Shown: positions 7,479 to 16,642, counted from the stretch's first letter. The stretch is 64,000 bases of DNA from an uncultured Flammeovirgaceae bacterium (GCA_937883755.1 CAKZYA010000024.1:62001-126000); one strand, 5' to 3'. Program-made: numbers and translations. The notes: generated by a model from the letters alone, not told the origin.

Positions 7479-8414
7479 ATGAAGCGAAGAATAGGAATTG
7501 CCATATACGTGGCTGTATCAATGATATTTGTATTACCTCCGCAAAGCTATCTGCACGATATCTTACACTCGTTTGCTGTACAAGCTATCATTGGCTACGG
7601 ATTACTAGGTGTATTCGCCAGCTTTTTCCGAAGAATGCTAATGACCGTAGCCTCCTTGGGAGCAGTTCTGCTAATTGCCGGAAGCCTTTATCTGATGCAA
7701 GAAGCATCAGTAAGTGTTACGACGACTAACTCCTACGCAAAAGATACGCTAGTTCGGGTAGCTCACTTTAATGTGCTCTGTAGCAATCAACAGTTTCAGG
7801 AGACAACTGATTCGGCGCGGGCTACTCAGGCTGATTTGCTGTCATTTCAGGAAGTAAGCGAAGACTGGGGTAAGCAGTTGGAAGAACGGCTATCGGATGA
7901 ATATCCCTACTTCCACATTGTAACCGATAGGAAGAATGCTGGTCGCGGATTAGCGGTATTTTCTAAGCATCCGATAAACGATGTACAAACTATTTACTGG
8001 GACGATGTGCCCAATATTACTGGGAACGTATTGCTTCAGAGAGAAGTCATCCACTTCATAGCGTCTCATACTTTATCGCCCCGAAATCGCGGGCGTTACC
8101 AAAAGCGGAACCAGCACATCCGCCGTATTGCTCGGTACATTAATACGATTGATCGCCCCGTACTAGCTATTGGAGATTATAATGTAGTCCCCTGGAATCC
8201 GGTTATCCGAGAACTCACTCAGGCTACTGATTTGCAGCATAGCCATACGGGCTGGCAACCCACATTTCCCGCTCGTTTCCAGGGAATGGGAGTGCCGATT
8301 GACTACATCTTTTATTCCCCAGAATTTCATTGTCGCAAATTTAAAGCCTTACCCGCAGCTGGTTCTGACCATCGGGGTATTGTTGGGGAGTATTCTTTTA
8401 ATGCGGAGGGATGA
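7479..8414 (+). CDS. Membrane-anchored endonuclease/exonuclease/phosphatase family protein
   Basis: A 311-residue protein from the ATG at 7479 (MKRRIGIAI), preceded by a purine-rich AAAGAAAGAAGA. The in-frame ATG at 7380 lies within the GC-rich palindrome and is unlikely. Three hydrophobic segments occupy roughly the first 85 residues; the rest is an EEP (DNase I/AP-endonuclease/sphingomyelinase) domain with HFNVLCSN, the metal-binding Glu in FQEVSEDW, SHTLSPRN, the GDYNVVPWNP motif, PIDYIFYS and the terminal SDHRGIVGEY. It is therefore a predicted Mg2+-dependent phosphodiesterase with its catalytic domain probably in the periplasm or facing outward. The substrate is unknown. It may be the fourth gene of the regulated cassette, separated by the hairpin. 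Confidence 0.85.
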   Translation: MKRRIGIAIYVAVSMIFVLPPQSYLHDILHSFAVQAIIGYGLLGVFASFFRRMLMTVASLGAVLLIAGSLYLMQEASVSVTTTNSYAKDTLVRVAHFNVLCSNQQFQETTDSARATQADLLSFQEVSEDWGKQLEERLSDEYPYFHIVTDRKNAGRGLAVFSKHPINDVQTIYWDDVPNITGNVLLQREVIHFIASHTLSPRNRGRYQKRNQHIRRIARYINTIDRPVLAIGDYNVVPWNPVIRELTQATDLQHSHTGWQPTFPARFQGMGVPIDYIFYSPEFHCRKFKALPAAGSDHRGIVGEYSFNAEG

Positions 8415-8429
8415 TAGCAATATACTTAG

Positions 8430-9113
8430 TTAGCTTTCAGCAAGCTGGCGGTTGGCTAGTGTAATCATATCCTTGGGATTAATGATATTTCCTTCATAAC
8501 CGCCTATGGTAGCCTGAATCATAGCTAAACCAATTTGAGTAGTACTTACTACGTAACTAGGAACGAGAACTTTAATGGCTTTCACTAGCCACATAAAATA
8601 GTCGTACATAAACTGATAAGCCCTAGTTCGGGACTTTATTCCCCGCAGAGGCATAAGTACGCCAGGGCGAAACATAAATGCCTGCTTAAAGCCCATCTCG
8701 AGCAGGTCGTTTTCAGCTTTTCCTTTTACCCGAGCCCACATCATGCTGCTCGTCCCCGAAGAATCAGTGCCCTGTCCCGAAACAAAAATGAAGGTCATTT
8801 CCGGATTATTCTGGTAGAGGACTTCCGCTAAAGCCATCGTGTAGTCGTAAGTGATTTTACGATACTGCTCTTCACTCAGCCCGGCCGCGCTAATGCCCAG
8901 GCTATAGTAGCAGGCATCGTAACCAACCAGGCTTGTTGCCAGCGGAGTGAAGTCAGAAAAGTCCTGATGAAGCTGCTCCTTAAGTTTAGGATGCGTTATT
9001 CCGACGGGGTTCCGACCAATGACTAGTACTTCGCTAATGGCTTCATGATCTAAACACTCCAGTAAAACTCCTTTACCAATCATGCCCGTAGCTCCCGTAA
9101 TAATGACTTTCAT
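8430..9113 (-). CDS. NAD(P)-binding atypical short-chain dehydrogenase/epimerase family protein
   Basis: A 227-residue Rossmann-fold protein. The nucleotide-binding motif is at the N-terminus (GATGMIGKG, residues 7-15), followed by VLVIGRNPVG, and the ACYYSLGISAAG and TFIFVSGQGTDSSG strands. The active-site Tyr of classical SDRs is not evident; instead MWARVKGKAENDLLE holds the Lys-containing helix, as in the atypical NAD(P)H-binding group (NmrA/HTATIP2-like). These proteins can be oxidoreductases or redox sensors; no substrate can be assigned. It converges on the EEP gene with a 15-base gap. Confidence 0.8.
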   Translation of the reverse strand: MKVIITGATGMIGKGVLLECLDHEAISEVLVIGRNPVGITHPKLKEQLHQDFSDFTPLATSLVGYDACYYSLGISAAGLSEEQYRKITYDYTMALAEVLYQNNPEMTFIFVSGQGTDSSGTSSMMWARVKGKAENDLLEMGFKQAFMFRPGVLMPLRGIKSRTRAYQFMYDYFMWLVKAIKVLVPSYVVSTTQIGLAMIQATIGGYEGNIINPKDMITLANRQLAES

Positions 9114-9247
9114 AATAATGTAGTAGTTAGGTTGAAGATATTCACTAGGGGTACTTACGGGAATAAGGGCTTAGAGATATGATTCTAAGGCTTGTAATTC
9201 AGCTTCCAGATTGGCTCTGGCTAACTGCCCTTAGTTTTTAAGAGAGG

Positions 9248-9958
9248 CTATTGGGCAATCACTACCTCGAACATGTGATGCTCGTTTTCGGCGTAGGGTT
9301 CCCAGTAGGGCTGATCGCCGAAGGTGTTGTTTTGAGTGAATACTTCAAAGCCCTCTTCAGTGTTCCATGCACCAAATAGCGATATGGTAGAGCTATCAGT
9401 GCTATTGAGCGTCATAATATAGTCCAACGTAGGCTCCGACTGGGCCATAGCACCAGTCATACCCTTCACAATGGTAGAAAGAGTATCCATTGCCGGTTTT
9501 CGCTTCATAATAAACTCCGAGTATTGGACTGAACTGCCGGCGTCAATAGTAGCCGGAGTAGCGTCTTTGGCTCCGTAGTTGGCTACCTTAGAAGTAAGCA
9601 CTTTATAGTCTTCGTAAGATGGCTTATCTGAGGCGTAGTCTTCCGCTGCTTTATCGGAATTCCAGGTGGTAATTTGTACTACCCGCTCATCATTTCGGGC
9701 TTTAAGCACCAGGCGCTGCTCTAAATTGGCGTTATCGTTAGTCTCCGGTAGAGACGATAGCGTACTATCCACCAAAGTAGGCTCGGTCTCCCACACTTCA
9801 ATAACATACAACTGATTAAGTGTAGTATCTACCATTACTGATGCTGAAACAGTCTCAGTTGGTGTAACCGAATTCTGGCTTTCATCAGGTTGTGGTTTGT
9901 TTCCGCAAGAAGATAGCAAAATAGTAATGGGAAAGGCGGATAAGAGAACAGTTTTCAT
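9248..9958 (-). CDS. Predicted lipoprotein of unknown function
   Basis: A 236-residue secreted protein with a short signal sequence and a lipobox ending LLSSC (Cys18), then a Thr/Ser/Pro/Glu-rich linker (residues 20-45). Two similar segments follow: one around residues 50-130 (YVIEVWETEPTL, ARNDERVVQITTWNSDKAAEDY) and one around 150-236 (TLDYIMTLNS, SLFGAWNTEEGFEVF, HHMFEVVIAQ). The repeated pattern of a hydrophobic strand, a W-containing strand and a helix resembles a pair of ferredoxin-like ABM/dimeric alpha-beta barrel domains, which is inference. I do not recognise a specific family. It appears monocistronic. Confidence 0.7.
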   Translation of the reverse strand: MKTVLLSAFPITILLSSCGNKPQPDESQNSVTPTETVSASVMVDTTLNQLYVIEVWETEPTLVDSTLSSLPETNDNANLEQRLVLKARNDERVVQITTWNSDKAAEDYASDKPSYEDYKVLTSKVANYGAKDATPATIDAGSSVQYSEFIMKRKPAMDTLSTIVKGMTGAMAQSEPTLDYIMTLNSTDSSTISLFGAWNTEEGFEVFTQNNTFGDQPYWEPYAENEHHMFEVVIAQ

Positions 9959-10088
9959 GGTTTAATAGGTTAGGTTATCCAAATTAGTATTAGGAAGGTC
10001 TATTATTTTCCACCTACGGCAGAATCTGTCAAAAAGTTGAGATTAAATAAAGATAATCGTAGTATAGGAACATAAAGATGCTATCGCC

Positions 10089-10769
10089 TTATTTTAGAGA
10101 TTGTAACTCGGATTTCAAGTTGTCTCGTGCTGGTTGCTCATAGCCTTCGTAGAAAACATCCGTTTTGAAGATTCTATCCATTGCCAGAAAGGACTGAAGC
10201 ACTTTTTTTCGCCCTCTCTTGTACAGAAAACCGGGGTAAATAGCGTACTCCTTCCTGATGTTTCTGGTGTATTCCTGGTAGACATTAGGACTTTCGCCCA
10301 ATATCGCTAGGTCAAAGTCTAGTAGATAGTTGGTATCAGAATCGCTGCTAAGAATGTGGTTTTGAGTAGCCACTATTTGGGCGTGACACTTGGTGATTTT
10401 ATCGGTAGGAACTCTCAGTTGAGATAACCGCTTGTGAGCAATGTCAGCACTTTTTTGCTCATTGTCTTTATGAGTCGCATCATAGACAATATCATGATAG
10501 AAAATACTGAACAGCACCGTATCCAGATCAGATAAATTGTTCTGGTACTTCATAGCATGGTCTGCCATATATTTTAAATGAGTTAGGTTATGGTAATGTC
10601 GCTTCTTGGCTGTATAGCTTTCCTTAATCTCTTCCCATAGCTCATTAGCCAGTTGATTATCGTTGTTATACTTTGCGGTTAGTTCCTGCCAAATAATTGC
10701 TAGCTCTTCCATTGTTCTAAATATACATATTTCATACTTGAGTGAGTTAGTTGCATTGTTGGGTTCCAT
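10089..10769 (-). CDS. HD-superfamily-like metal-dependent phosphohydrolase (COG4339 type)
   Basis: About 207-226 residues. The motif RHYHNLTHLKYM is followed by LFSIFYHDIVYDATHKDNEQKSADIA, which is the HD-type His/His-Asp metal site of the predicted phosphohydrolase family COG4339; further on come IVATQNHI and LLDFDLAILG, supplying additional ligands. The best start may be the internal Met at 10712 (MEELAIIWQEL), which fits the family N-terminus better than the ATG at 10769. The biochemical substrate of this family is not known. It is not clearly linked to its neighbours. Confidence 0.8.
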   Translation of the reverse strand: MEPNNATNSLKYEICIFRTMEELAIIWQELTAKYNNDNQLANELWEEIKESYTAKKRHYHNLTHLKYMADHAMKYQNNLSDLDTVLFSIFYHDIVYDATHKDNEQKSADIAHKRLSQLRVPTDKITKCHAQIVATQNHILSSDSDTNYLLDFDLAILGESPNVYQEYTRNIRKEYAIYPGFLYKRGRKKVLQSFLAMDRIFKTDVFYEGYEQPARDNLKSELQSLK

Positions 10770-10915
10770 ATTATCTTACAAAGCCAGATTATAGAGGCTT
10801 GCAGGAGCTACTTCAGAGGTTTAGTATAGGTTACACAAGGCTAATACTCTTCTTTACTCGGGTAGTTGAAAAGAGGGTTCTCGCGAACTCTAGAATCTAG
10901 TATTGTAGTCCAACC

Positions 10916-11569
10916 CTAAGACAGATAGCCCCACTTCCTTAAATCATCGGTACTATCCATTAGTTTGGTTCCACCGTCGTGGATCAAAATAACTTTGGTG
11001 GCAATATCCAATACGTTTCGGTAATCGTGGTCGGTAATAATGAAGCCTTTTTCTTTGCTTCGTTCTTGTATTCTGTCTTTTATCTCATCCTTATATATCG
11101 GAGCTATGCCGTTGAATGGTTCATCTAGTAGGGAAAATTCGTTGTGGGAGTAAATGATGAGTAAAATCTCTAAAGCTCTGCGCTCACCGCCTGAAAGCTG
11201 TTTGCTTTTCTTGCTTAGATGGGATTTAACCAAACGGTGGTTTTTGACTATTTTTGCTTGGGTTGGTTCACAGACTATGTTGATAACGTTAGCAATCTTC
11301 AGATGACTAGGTAGATACCTATCCTGAGGTAGATAATTAATGCGCTGATTACTATCTGATACTTTATGGATGATTTTATGGTCTACTTGAACCATTTTGC
11401 TTTCCGCCGAAAGGGAGCCGAAAATTATCTTCAGCAAAGTAGACTTGCCGGAGCCATTGCGCCCTAGTAAACCAACTATTTCTCCTTTTTTGCAAGAAAC
11501 AAACACATCAGTCAGAACTTGTTTGGTGCCAAAGCTTTTTATGATGCTGTCAGCGCGTAGCTCGCTCAC
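10916..11569 (-). CDS. ABC transporter ATP-binding protein
   Basis: A 217-residue nucleotide-binding subunit. Walker A is GRNGSGKS (residues 36-43), the Q-loop is INYLPQD, the signature is LSGGERRALEI, Walker B is SLLDEPFNGIAP, and the switch His is in IITDHDYRNV, so every ATPase motif is intact. It is the last gene of a minus-strand operon, and its ATG overlaps the stop of a 100-residue membrane protein (ATGA). That small protein is the only candidate permease nearby. The overall look is close to LptB/LivF-type ATPases. Substrate and direction of transport are unknown. Confidence 0.88.
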   Translation of the reverse strand: MSELRADSIIKSFGTKQVLTDVFVSCKKGEIVGLLGRNGSGKSTLLKIIFGSLSAESKMVQVDHKIIHKVSDSNQRINYLPQDRYLPSHLKIANVINIVCEPTQAKIVKNHRLVKSHLSKKSKQLSGGERRALEILLIIYSHNEFSLLDEPFNGIAPIYKDEIKDRIQERSKEKGFIITDHDYRNVLDIATKVILIHDGGTKLMDSTDDLRKWGYLS

Positions 11570-11868
11570 AGTAACAATGTTGCTAGACTAAGAATAAGCG
11601 CATGAACAATGCAAGCAATCCACAACGCTATTTTACTAATGCCCAAATTGTAGTAAAAATAATATTCATGAGCATATCTAAGCTCGTAGATAAAAAACTG
11701 GAACAGCGGAAGAATAAACAGATAGGCAAGTCCTGCATTAGTACCAATTGGCTTTCCATTTATACTATGCCCAATAAACCCCAGCAACACTGAAATAATG
11801 ATAGCCGGTAGCAGAAACTTTTTCTGGAATATGAAGATATAATAGGCCTTTTTAACAAAGCTACTCAT
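11566..11868 (-). CDS. Small three-helix membrane protein, probable ABC partner
   Basis: A 100-residue hydrophobic protein with three likely membrane helices at about residues 12-33, 42-62 and 78-100. It overlaps the preceding amidohydrolase-like gene by 8 bases (ATGAGTAG) and the following ABC ATPase gene by 4 bases, so the three products are made together. It is far smaller than normal ABC permeases (usually 200 residues or more), so it would have to multimerise or be an accessory to an unlinked permease. I do not recognise a named family. Confidence 0.7.
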   Translation of the reverse strand: MSSFVKKAYYIFIFQKKFLLPAIIISVLLGFIGHSINGKPIGTNAGLAYLFILPLFQFFIYELRYAHEYYFYYNLGISKIALWIACIVHALILSLATLLL

Positions 11869-13213
11869 TTCCTACATCGCGCTTTTCACCTTCTTGTACT
11901 AGCGGTTCATCTTCGTACTTAGTGCGGTACTTTTCGTAGAGTCTCTGTTGCAGGGCGGGAAGAGTGACTTCCCGTCCGTCAATAAAGGCGTGGGTTACAA
12001 TATTAGTCCGCATATCCAAAGCATCGCCTTCGGAAACAAACAGTGTAGCACTTTTACCTTCTTCTAGTGTACCATAGCGGTCGGCAATACCGAGTATTTG
12101 AGCATTATTTTGGGTAATGAATTGCAGGGCTGCTTCTTTATCTCCTCCACTATGAGCCACGGCTGTTCCCGCCAAGAAGGGGAGGTTACGAGAGCTAGCA
12201 TTCATACCCCTTTCGTAACCTAAACCTACCGTTAAGCCAGCTTTTTGTAACTCATAGGGTAGCGCATAAGGTAGATTTACCGGATTATCTGGGTGGTTGG
12301 GCAGAACATGGGTATTGCTAACGATTACCGGAATATTATGGGCTTTCAAAAAGTCTTTCACCATCAGGGCACCAGATCCACTAACTAACACAATTTTTTT
12401 TACTCCTCTATTTTCGGCAAATCGGACACTTTCTATAATTTGCTTCGCCTCATTTGCATGGATATGTAGGGCTTTAGAACCATCAAATAGCCCTGCTAGA
12501 GCTTCCAGTTTCAAATTTGACTCCTGCGGTTGCTCCACTTCAAGGTAAGCAGTGGCATCAGCAAAGAGGTTATCTAGCATTCGGCGTTGCTCATCATACT
12601 GCTCATTCTTTACCCGCTTCACAGTGAAAGTGGAAAAATCAAACTCTCGACGAAAGCGTCCGGGCCAATTCAAGTGCAGGGCATCATCAGGCTGTACTAC
12701 GGCATCTTCCCAGTTCCAGGCGTCTAGTTGCATTACTGAAGATGTGCCAGGAATCATCCCACTCTGTGGAGTAGATTGAGCTAGTAATATTCCATTGAAC
12801 CGTAGCGTAGGAATAATCTCTGAATCGGTATTATAAGAAATCAGTGCCCTCACATTAGGGTTGAGCGTGCCCTGTTCAGCATCGTCTACGGTAGCACTCA
12901 CGGCACCAATTTCTTTCAACCCGACGGTGGTATTAGGTAAGATAAAACCAGGGTAAATATGCTTTCCCGATACGGATAGGACACTATATTCAGAAATATC
13001 CATTCCTTCTACTACGCTGGCTTCAGCTACCATCTCAATTTTTCCATCCCGAAAAGCCACTGCCCCATTCTCAATAACTTCGCCATTGCCAATATGGATA
13101 GTTGCCCCAGCTAGAATGATAGGTTGCGACTGTGGCTCACCCGGAGGTGGCACCTGAGCCCAAGTAGTCAGGCTGATTAGTGAAAGAGAGAAGAGTGCTA
13201 TAAAGTATTTCAT
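11861..13213 (-). CDS. Secreted amidohydrolase-superfamily protein lacking the metal HxH motif
   Basis: A 450-residue protein from the ATG at 13213, with a signal peptide (MKYFIALFSLSLISLTTWAQ). The N-terminal beta-sandwich segment ILAGATIHIGNGEVIENGAV and GKHIYPGF are typical of imidazolonepropionase-like amidohydrolases, and the C-terminus has the usual ILGIADRYGTLEEGKSATLFV. However, the place where the metal-binding HxH should follow the PGF strand reads ILPNTTVGLKEIGAV, and the usual Asp site is replaced by VGLGYERGMN. HIHANEA is retained. It is likely a non-catalytic or altered homologue; similar proteins are known to me from other Bacteroidota. It lies 55 bases downstream of a larger paralogue in the same operon. 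Confidence 0.82.
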   Translation of the reverse strand: MKYFIALFSLSLISLTTWAQVPPPGEPQSQPIILAGATIHIGNGEVIENGAVAFRDGKIEMVAEASVVEGMDISEYSVLSVSGKHIYPGFILPNTTVGLKEIGAVSATVDDAEQGTLNPNVRALISYNTDSEIIPTLRFNGILLAQSTPQSGMIPGTSSVMQLDAWNWEDAVVQPDDALHLNWPGRFRREFDFSTFTVKRVKNEQYDEQRRMLDNLFADATAYLEVEQPQESNLKLEALAGLFDGSKALHIHANEAKQIIESVRFAENRGVKKIVLVSGSGALMVKDFLKAHNIPVIVSNTHVLPNHPDNPVNLPYALPYELQKAGLTVGLGYERGMNASSRNLPFLAGTAVAHSGGDKEAALQFITQNNAQILGIADRYGTLEEGKSATLFVSEGDALDMRTNIVTHAFIDGREVTLPALQQRLYEKYRTKYEDEPLVQEGEKRDVGNE

Positions 13214-13267
13214 AATATTTCTTAGTTGAGGGGTAAGGTTGAGACGCAAGATATTGCGTCTGTACTA

Positions 13268-16200
13268 TCAGCGAATATGTTCCGTATGACCAAAGCCAAT
13301 GTCTTCGCAGTGGAAGAGTTGGCGGATGGTGCGACTAGCAGCTTGAGTGGAAGCTCCGTTTTGTTTCACCGCTTGCATTTTTTGAACTAAGCGAGCCCGT
13401 TCTTGAGCTATCCACGCTTGCTTTTCTGCGTCCGCTTTCTGGTCGTAGTAGATTCGTCCGTCTACCATCGTTTTCTCTGCTTTAGCGTAAACCGATAGAG
13501 GGTTATCCGACCAAAGTACCAAGTCGGCATCTTTACCTACTTTAATGCTACCCATACGATCATCCAGGTGCAGTAGTTTGGCTGGGTTAAGGGTAACCAT
13601 CTTCCAGGCATCTTCTTCAGCCATACCACCGTACTTGATAGATTTGGCTGCTTCCTGATTAAGACGACGAGCCATTTCCGCATCATCAGAGTTGATAGCG
13701 ACCGTTACGCCTGCCATGTTCATCAGGGTAGGGTTGTAGGGAATAGCGTAGCGTACTTCAAACTTGTAAGCCCACCAATCGGCAAAGGTAGAACCACCAG
13801 CTCCGTGCTCTGCCATCTTATCTGCTACTTTATAACCTTCCAGAATGTGGGTGAATGTGTTCACATTAAAGTTAAACTGCTCAGCTACTTGCATCAGCAT
13901 ATTAATCTCGGACTGAACGTAGGAGTGACAAGTGATGAAGCGTTCGCTATTGATAATTTCAGCCAGGGCTTCCAATGCTAAATCGCGACGGGGGGCGGGA
14001 GTTTGCGCTTTTTGGCGGTTAGAGAGAGCTTCGTATTCAATCCAGGCCTGATCATATTCCTGAGCGCGAGTAAAGGCATCCATATAAACTTGCTCTACTC
14101 CCATCCGAGTCTGCGGATAGCGGATAGAGTTATTGTTGCTAGAACGCTTTACATTTTCGCCCAGAGCAAACTTGATGTATTCGTCAGCTCCATCAATTAG
14201 CATATCTTGAGGAGATGCTCCCCAGCGCATTTTTACGATAGCCGACTGCCCGCCAATGGGGTTGGCAGAACCGTGTAGCAGTTGAGCAGCCGTTACGCCT
14301 CCCGCTAACTGGCGGTAAATATTAATATCGTCTGATTCTACCACATCTTTCATGCGTACCATTGATGAGTTAGTCGCCACATCGTTCACGCTGGACAGGG
14401 CAATATGAGTATGCTCGTCAATGATGCCGCTGGTTAAGTGCTTATCAGTCCCATCAATCACGGTAGCTCCGTCAGTTGATAAATTCTCACCTACTTCAGC
14501 AATCTTACCATTGCGAACGAGCACATCGGCATTCCCCAGGATTCCTTCTTCTTCGTTAGTCCAGACGGTAGCATTTTTAATCAGGTAGGTTGAGGCGTTG
14601 GGTATTCGCTGCTGATTGCCGTAGGGTAGAAAAGGGTAAATAATTTCAGCCAGTTCATCGGTAGAAATAGATTCTTCGGTATCAGTATTATTTTTTTCTT
14701 CCAGTGAATTTTGATAGTTAGCTTCCCAAGAAACCCACTCACCATTGGGTAATTGTCCTCGCCCTTGAAATTTTTGATTCTCAATCCAACCCGAGAGGCG
14801 AACTCGCTCGCTTTTTTCAGAATCAGGTGCAAATGCTAAGGTTATCGCTTCTTCGGTCACAGTTGACGAGATAGCTATTTTGGTAGTGTCATCGGGCGTA
14901 ATCTGGAACTTTAGCTTGCCTGGCTTACCGCTTACTTGAAGTGGGTACGTCTCATCGCCAACGGCCAAGGTATATTCGCCTCGCAGATCGTTCTTCTCTA
15001 TCTCATTGATAACGAAAGCTTTACCCTGAATCCAATTCTCGTAAATCATTGCATCATTCTGAAAAATATTGCCGGACGTGATAATGAAATTAGCCACCCT
15101 TCCCGCTTGCAAGCTACCTAACTGGTTGTCGGCCTGGATAAGCTGGGCGGGCGTGTAAGTGAGAGCTTTTAGAGCTGCATCTTCTGGTAGTCCGTACTGT
15201 ACGGCTTTACGCAGATTCTTTAAAAAAGTCTTATCGTCTTTATTACCATCTGAAGTAATGGTAAATGGAATACCTTCTTGGGCGAGCATTCCCAGATTAG
15301 CCGGAGCTAGCTCCCAGTGCATCATATCCGCTAAGGCTACGTTTTCGGCATCGTAAGGGTCGTCTACATCGTAAGCATCTGGGAAGTTAACTGGAATAAT
15401 TAGGGGAGCATTAGTTGCTTTTATTTCCGCGAGGCGTTGGTACTCGTTTCCATTACCACGAATAATATATTGCTTACCAAATTCATCGCCTAATTTATCA
15501 GCACGAAGGGTTTGTACCCAGCCAGGGGCATCAAATATTTGAGGTAGGTCTTGCAGTGCAATCCAAGCTTCTAATGATTGGTCAGCATAATCTTGATTAT
15601 TTTCGGATTGATACCAATCGGCATCTAAGTACGTTTGGCGCAGCAGGGCGATAAAGCCCATTTTAGAAATTGGGTAATATTGCTGAGAGCTTCCTTTGCC
15701 AAAAGAGTAGTGAGCTGCGGCTTTTGGTAGCAGTACTGCTTCATTGGCTGAAATGTCCGTGAGAGAAACTAACGCTGAAGAACCTCGGGCTAGTCCGTCC
15801 CGCTTATTGGTCAGTACCGCCCCAAAACCGGCTTTACGATATGATGCCGCCTGTTCGCCTTTCAGGGTAAAGTCATTGGCGGCATCGTACTGCGACTTAA
15901 TGGCATCATTCTGGCTGAAGGGTCCTTTGGTTTGAGGGCCGAGTTTTTCGGCAGCCCCCCATCTAAAACCTGATGACTTCTGAACTTCGGATAAGCCATA
16001 GTGGCTGTATAAGTCAATGAAGCTAGGGTAAATGAATTTTCCTTGGAGGTCAATTGTACGGGTACCTGCTGGGGTTTGCACAGTTGTACCTACGGCTTTT
16101 ACTAAGCCATCTTCAATCAGTAGGGAGGCATTTTGCAAAGTAGTTTGATAGTCAACCACCACCGTTGCATTAGTAAGCAGGTAGCGTTCAGGTCGGTCGT

Positions 16201-16297
16201 CGCGTACATCGTTGACGGAGTAGATTTCGTCTTGGGCGAAGCCGGGCAAACAAAGCAACAACCCGAATAAGCCAGTTAGCCAAGTGAGGTTTTTCAT
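13268..16297 (-). CDS. Tandem amidohydrolase: degenerate N-domain fused to intact C-domain
   Basis: A 1009-residue secreted protein (signal peptide MKNLTWLTGLFGLLLCLPGFA) with two amidohydrolase units. The first (about 40-445) has ATVVVDYQTTLQNASLLIEDG and FIYPSFIDLYSHYG, in which the first His of HxH is Tyr, yet it keeps TSDGNKDDKTF. A beta-rich linker spans 445-560. The second unit (about 575-975) has TSGIIDEHTHIAL, ITCHSY, NTFTHILEGYK and AINSDDAEMARRL, so all metal ligands are present, and ends with GSIKVGKDADLVLWSDNPL. The C-domain is probably an active hydrolase acting on amide or cyclic-imide bonds in the periplasm. It heads an operon with a second degenerate paralogue and an ABC pair. 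Confidence 0.86.
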   Translation of the reverse strand: MKNLTWLTGLFGLLLCLPGFAQDEIYSVNDVRDDRPERYLLTNATVVVDYQTTLQNASLLIEDGLVKAVGTTVQTPAGTRTIDLQGKFIYPSFIDLYSHYGLSEVQKSSGFRWGAAEKLGPQTKGPFSQNDAIKSQYDAANDFTLKGEQAASYRKAGFGAVLTNKRDGLARGSSALVSLTDISANEAVLLPKAAAHYSFGKGSSQQYYPISKMGFIALLRQTYLDADWYQSENNQDYADQSLEAWIALQDLPQIFDAPGWVQTLRADKLGDEFGKQYIIRGNGNEYQRLAEIKATNAPLIIPVNFPDAYDVDDPYDAENVALADMMHWELAPANLGMLAQEGIPFTITSDGNKDDKTFLKNLRKAVQYGLPEDAALKALTYTPAQLIQADNQLGSLQAGRVANFIITSGNIFQNDAMIYENWIQGKAFVINEIEKNDLRGEYTLAVGDETYPLQVSGKPGKLKFQITPDDTTKIAISSTVTEEAITLAFAPDSEKSERVRLSGWIENQKFQGRGQLPNGEWVSWEANYQNSLEEKNNTDTEESISTDELAEIIYPFLPYGNQQRIPNASTYLIKNATVWTNEEEGILGNADVLVRNGKIAEVGENLSTDGATVIDGTDKHLTSGIIDEHTHIALSSVNDVATNSSMVRMKDVVESDDINIYRQLAGGVTAAQLLHGSANPIGGQSAIVKMRWGASPQDMLIDGADEYIKFALGENVKRSSNNNSIRYPQTRMGVEQVYMDAFTRAQEYDQAWIEYEALSNRQKAQTPAPRRDLALEALAEIINSERFITCHSYVQSEINMLMQVAEQFNFNVNTFTHILEGYKVADKMAEHGAGGSTFADWWAYKFEVRYAIPYNPTLMNMAGVTVAINSDDAEMARRLNQEAAKSIKYGGMAEEDAWKMVTLNPAKLLHLDDRMGSIKVGKDADLVLWSDNPLSVYAKAEKTMVDGRIYYDQKADAEKQAWIAQERARLVQKMQAVKQNGASTQAASRTIRQLFHCEDIGFGHTEHIR

Positions 16298-16642
16298 AGA
16301 TTAGATAGAAAAGCAGTGAAAAATTGATTCCCGACCATGAGCCAGGGCTGATAGATGATAGTAGATAAATGAACGGTGCTGGTTAAGCTAAGGTCAATCG
16401 CTATCTTAACGGTTACTAATTAAATATAAACCTGAAAGTTACGCAAATTGCCGTAGAAAATAAGGGCGGAGGGGTAAATAACTGTAGGTTCTTTCTCCTG
16501 ATTGGAAAATAAGAAAGCACCTTGCCAAGGCGTGGTGCTTAATAACTGCTTATAGGAATTTTTACACAGTTTAAAGAAGTAAATATCAGGGCTGGGGAGT
16601 GTCATCCTCTAGTAAAGAGATGTAAAAAAATGTCATCAGTCG
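16298..16642. other. Intergenic region between divergent operons, with one hairpin
   Basis: No gene I can support. An inverted repeat AAGCACC (16515-16521) / GGTGCTT (16534-16540) encloses a partly complementary 12-nt loop. It is not followed by a T-run on the strand of either neighbour and lies upstream of both, so its role is unclear. Confidence 0.4.

Noticed and set aside
16420-16605. 61-codon minus-strand open frame upstream of the tandem amidohydrolase gene
   Set aside because: It contains the hairpin at 16515-16540 and has no signal, domain or conserved pattern.
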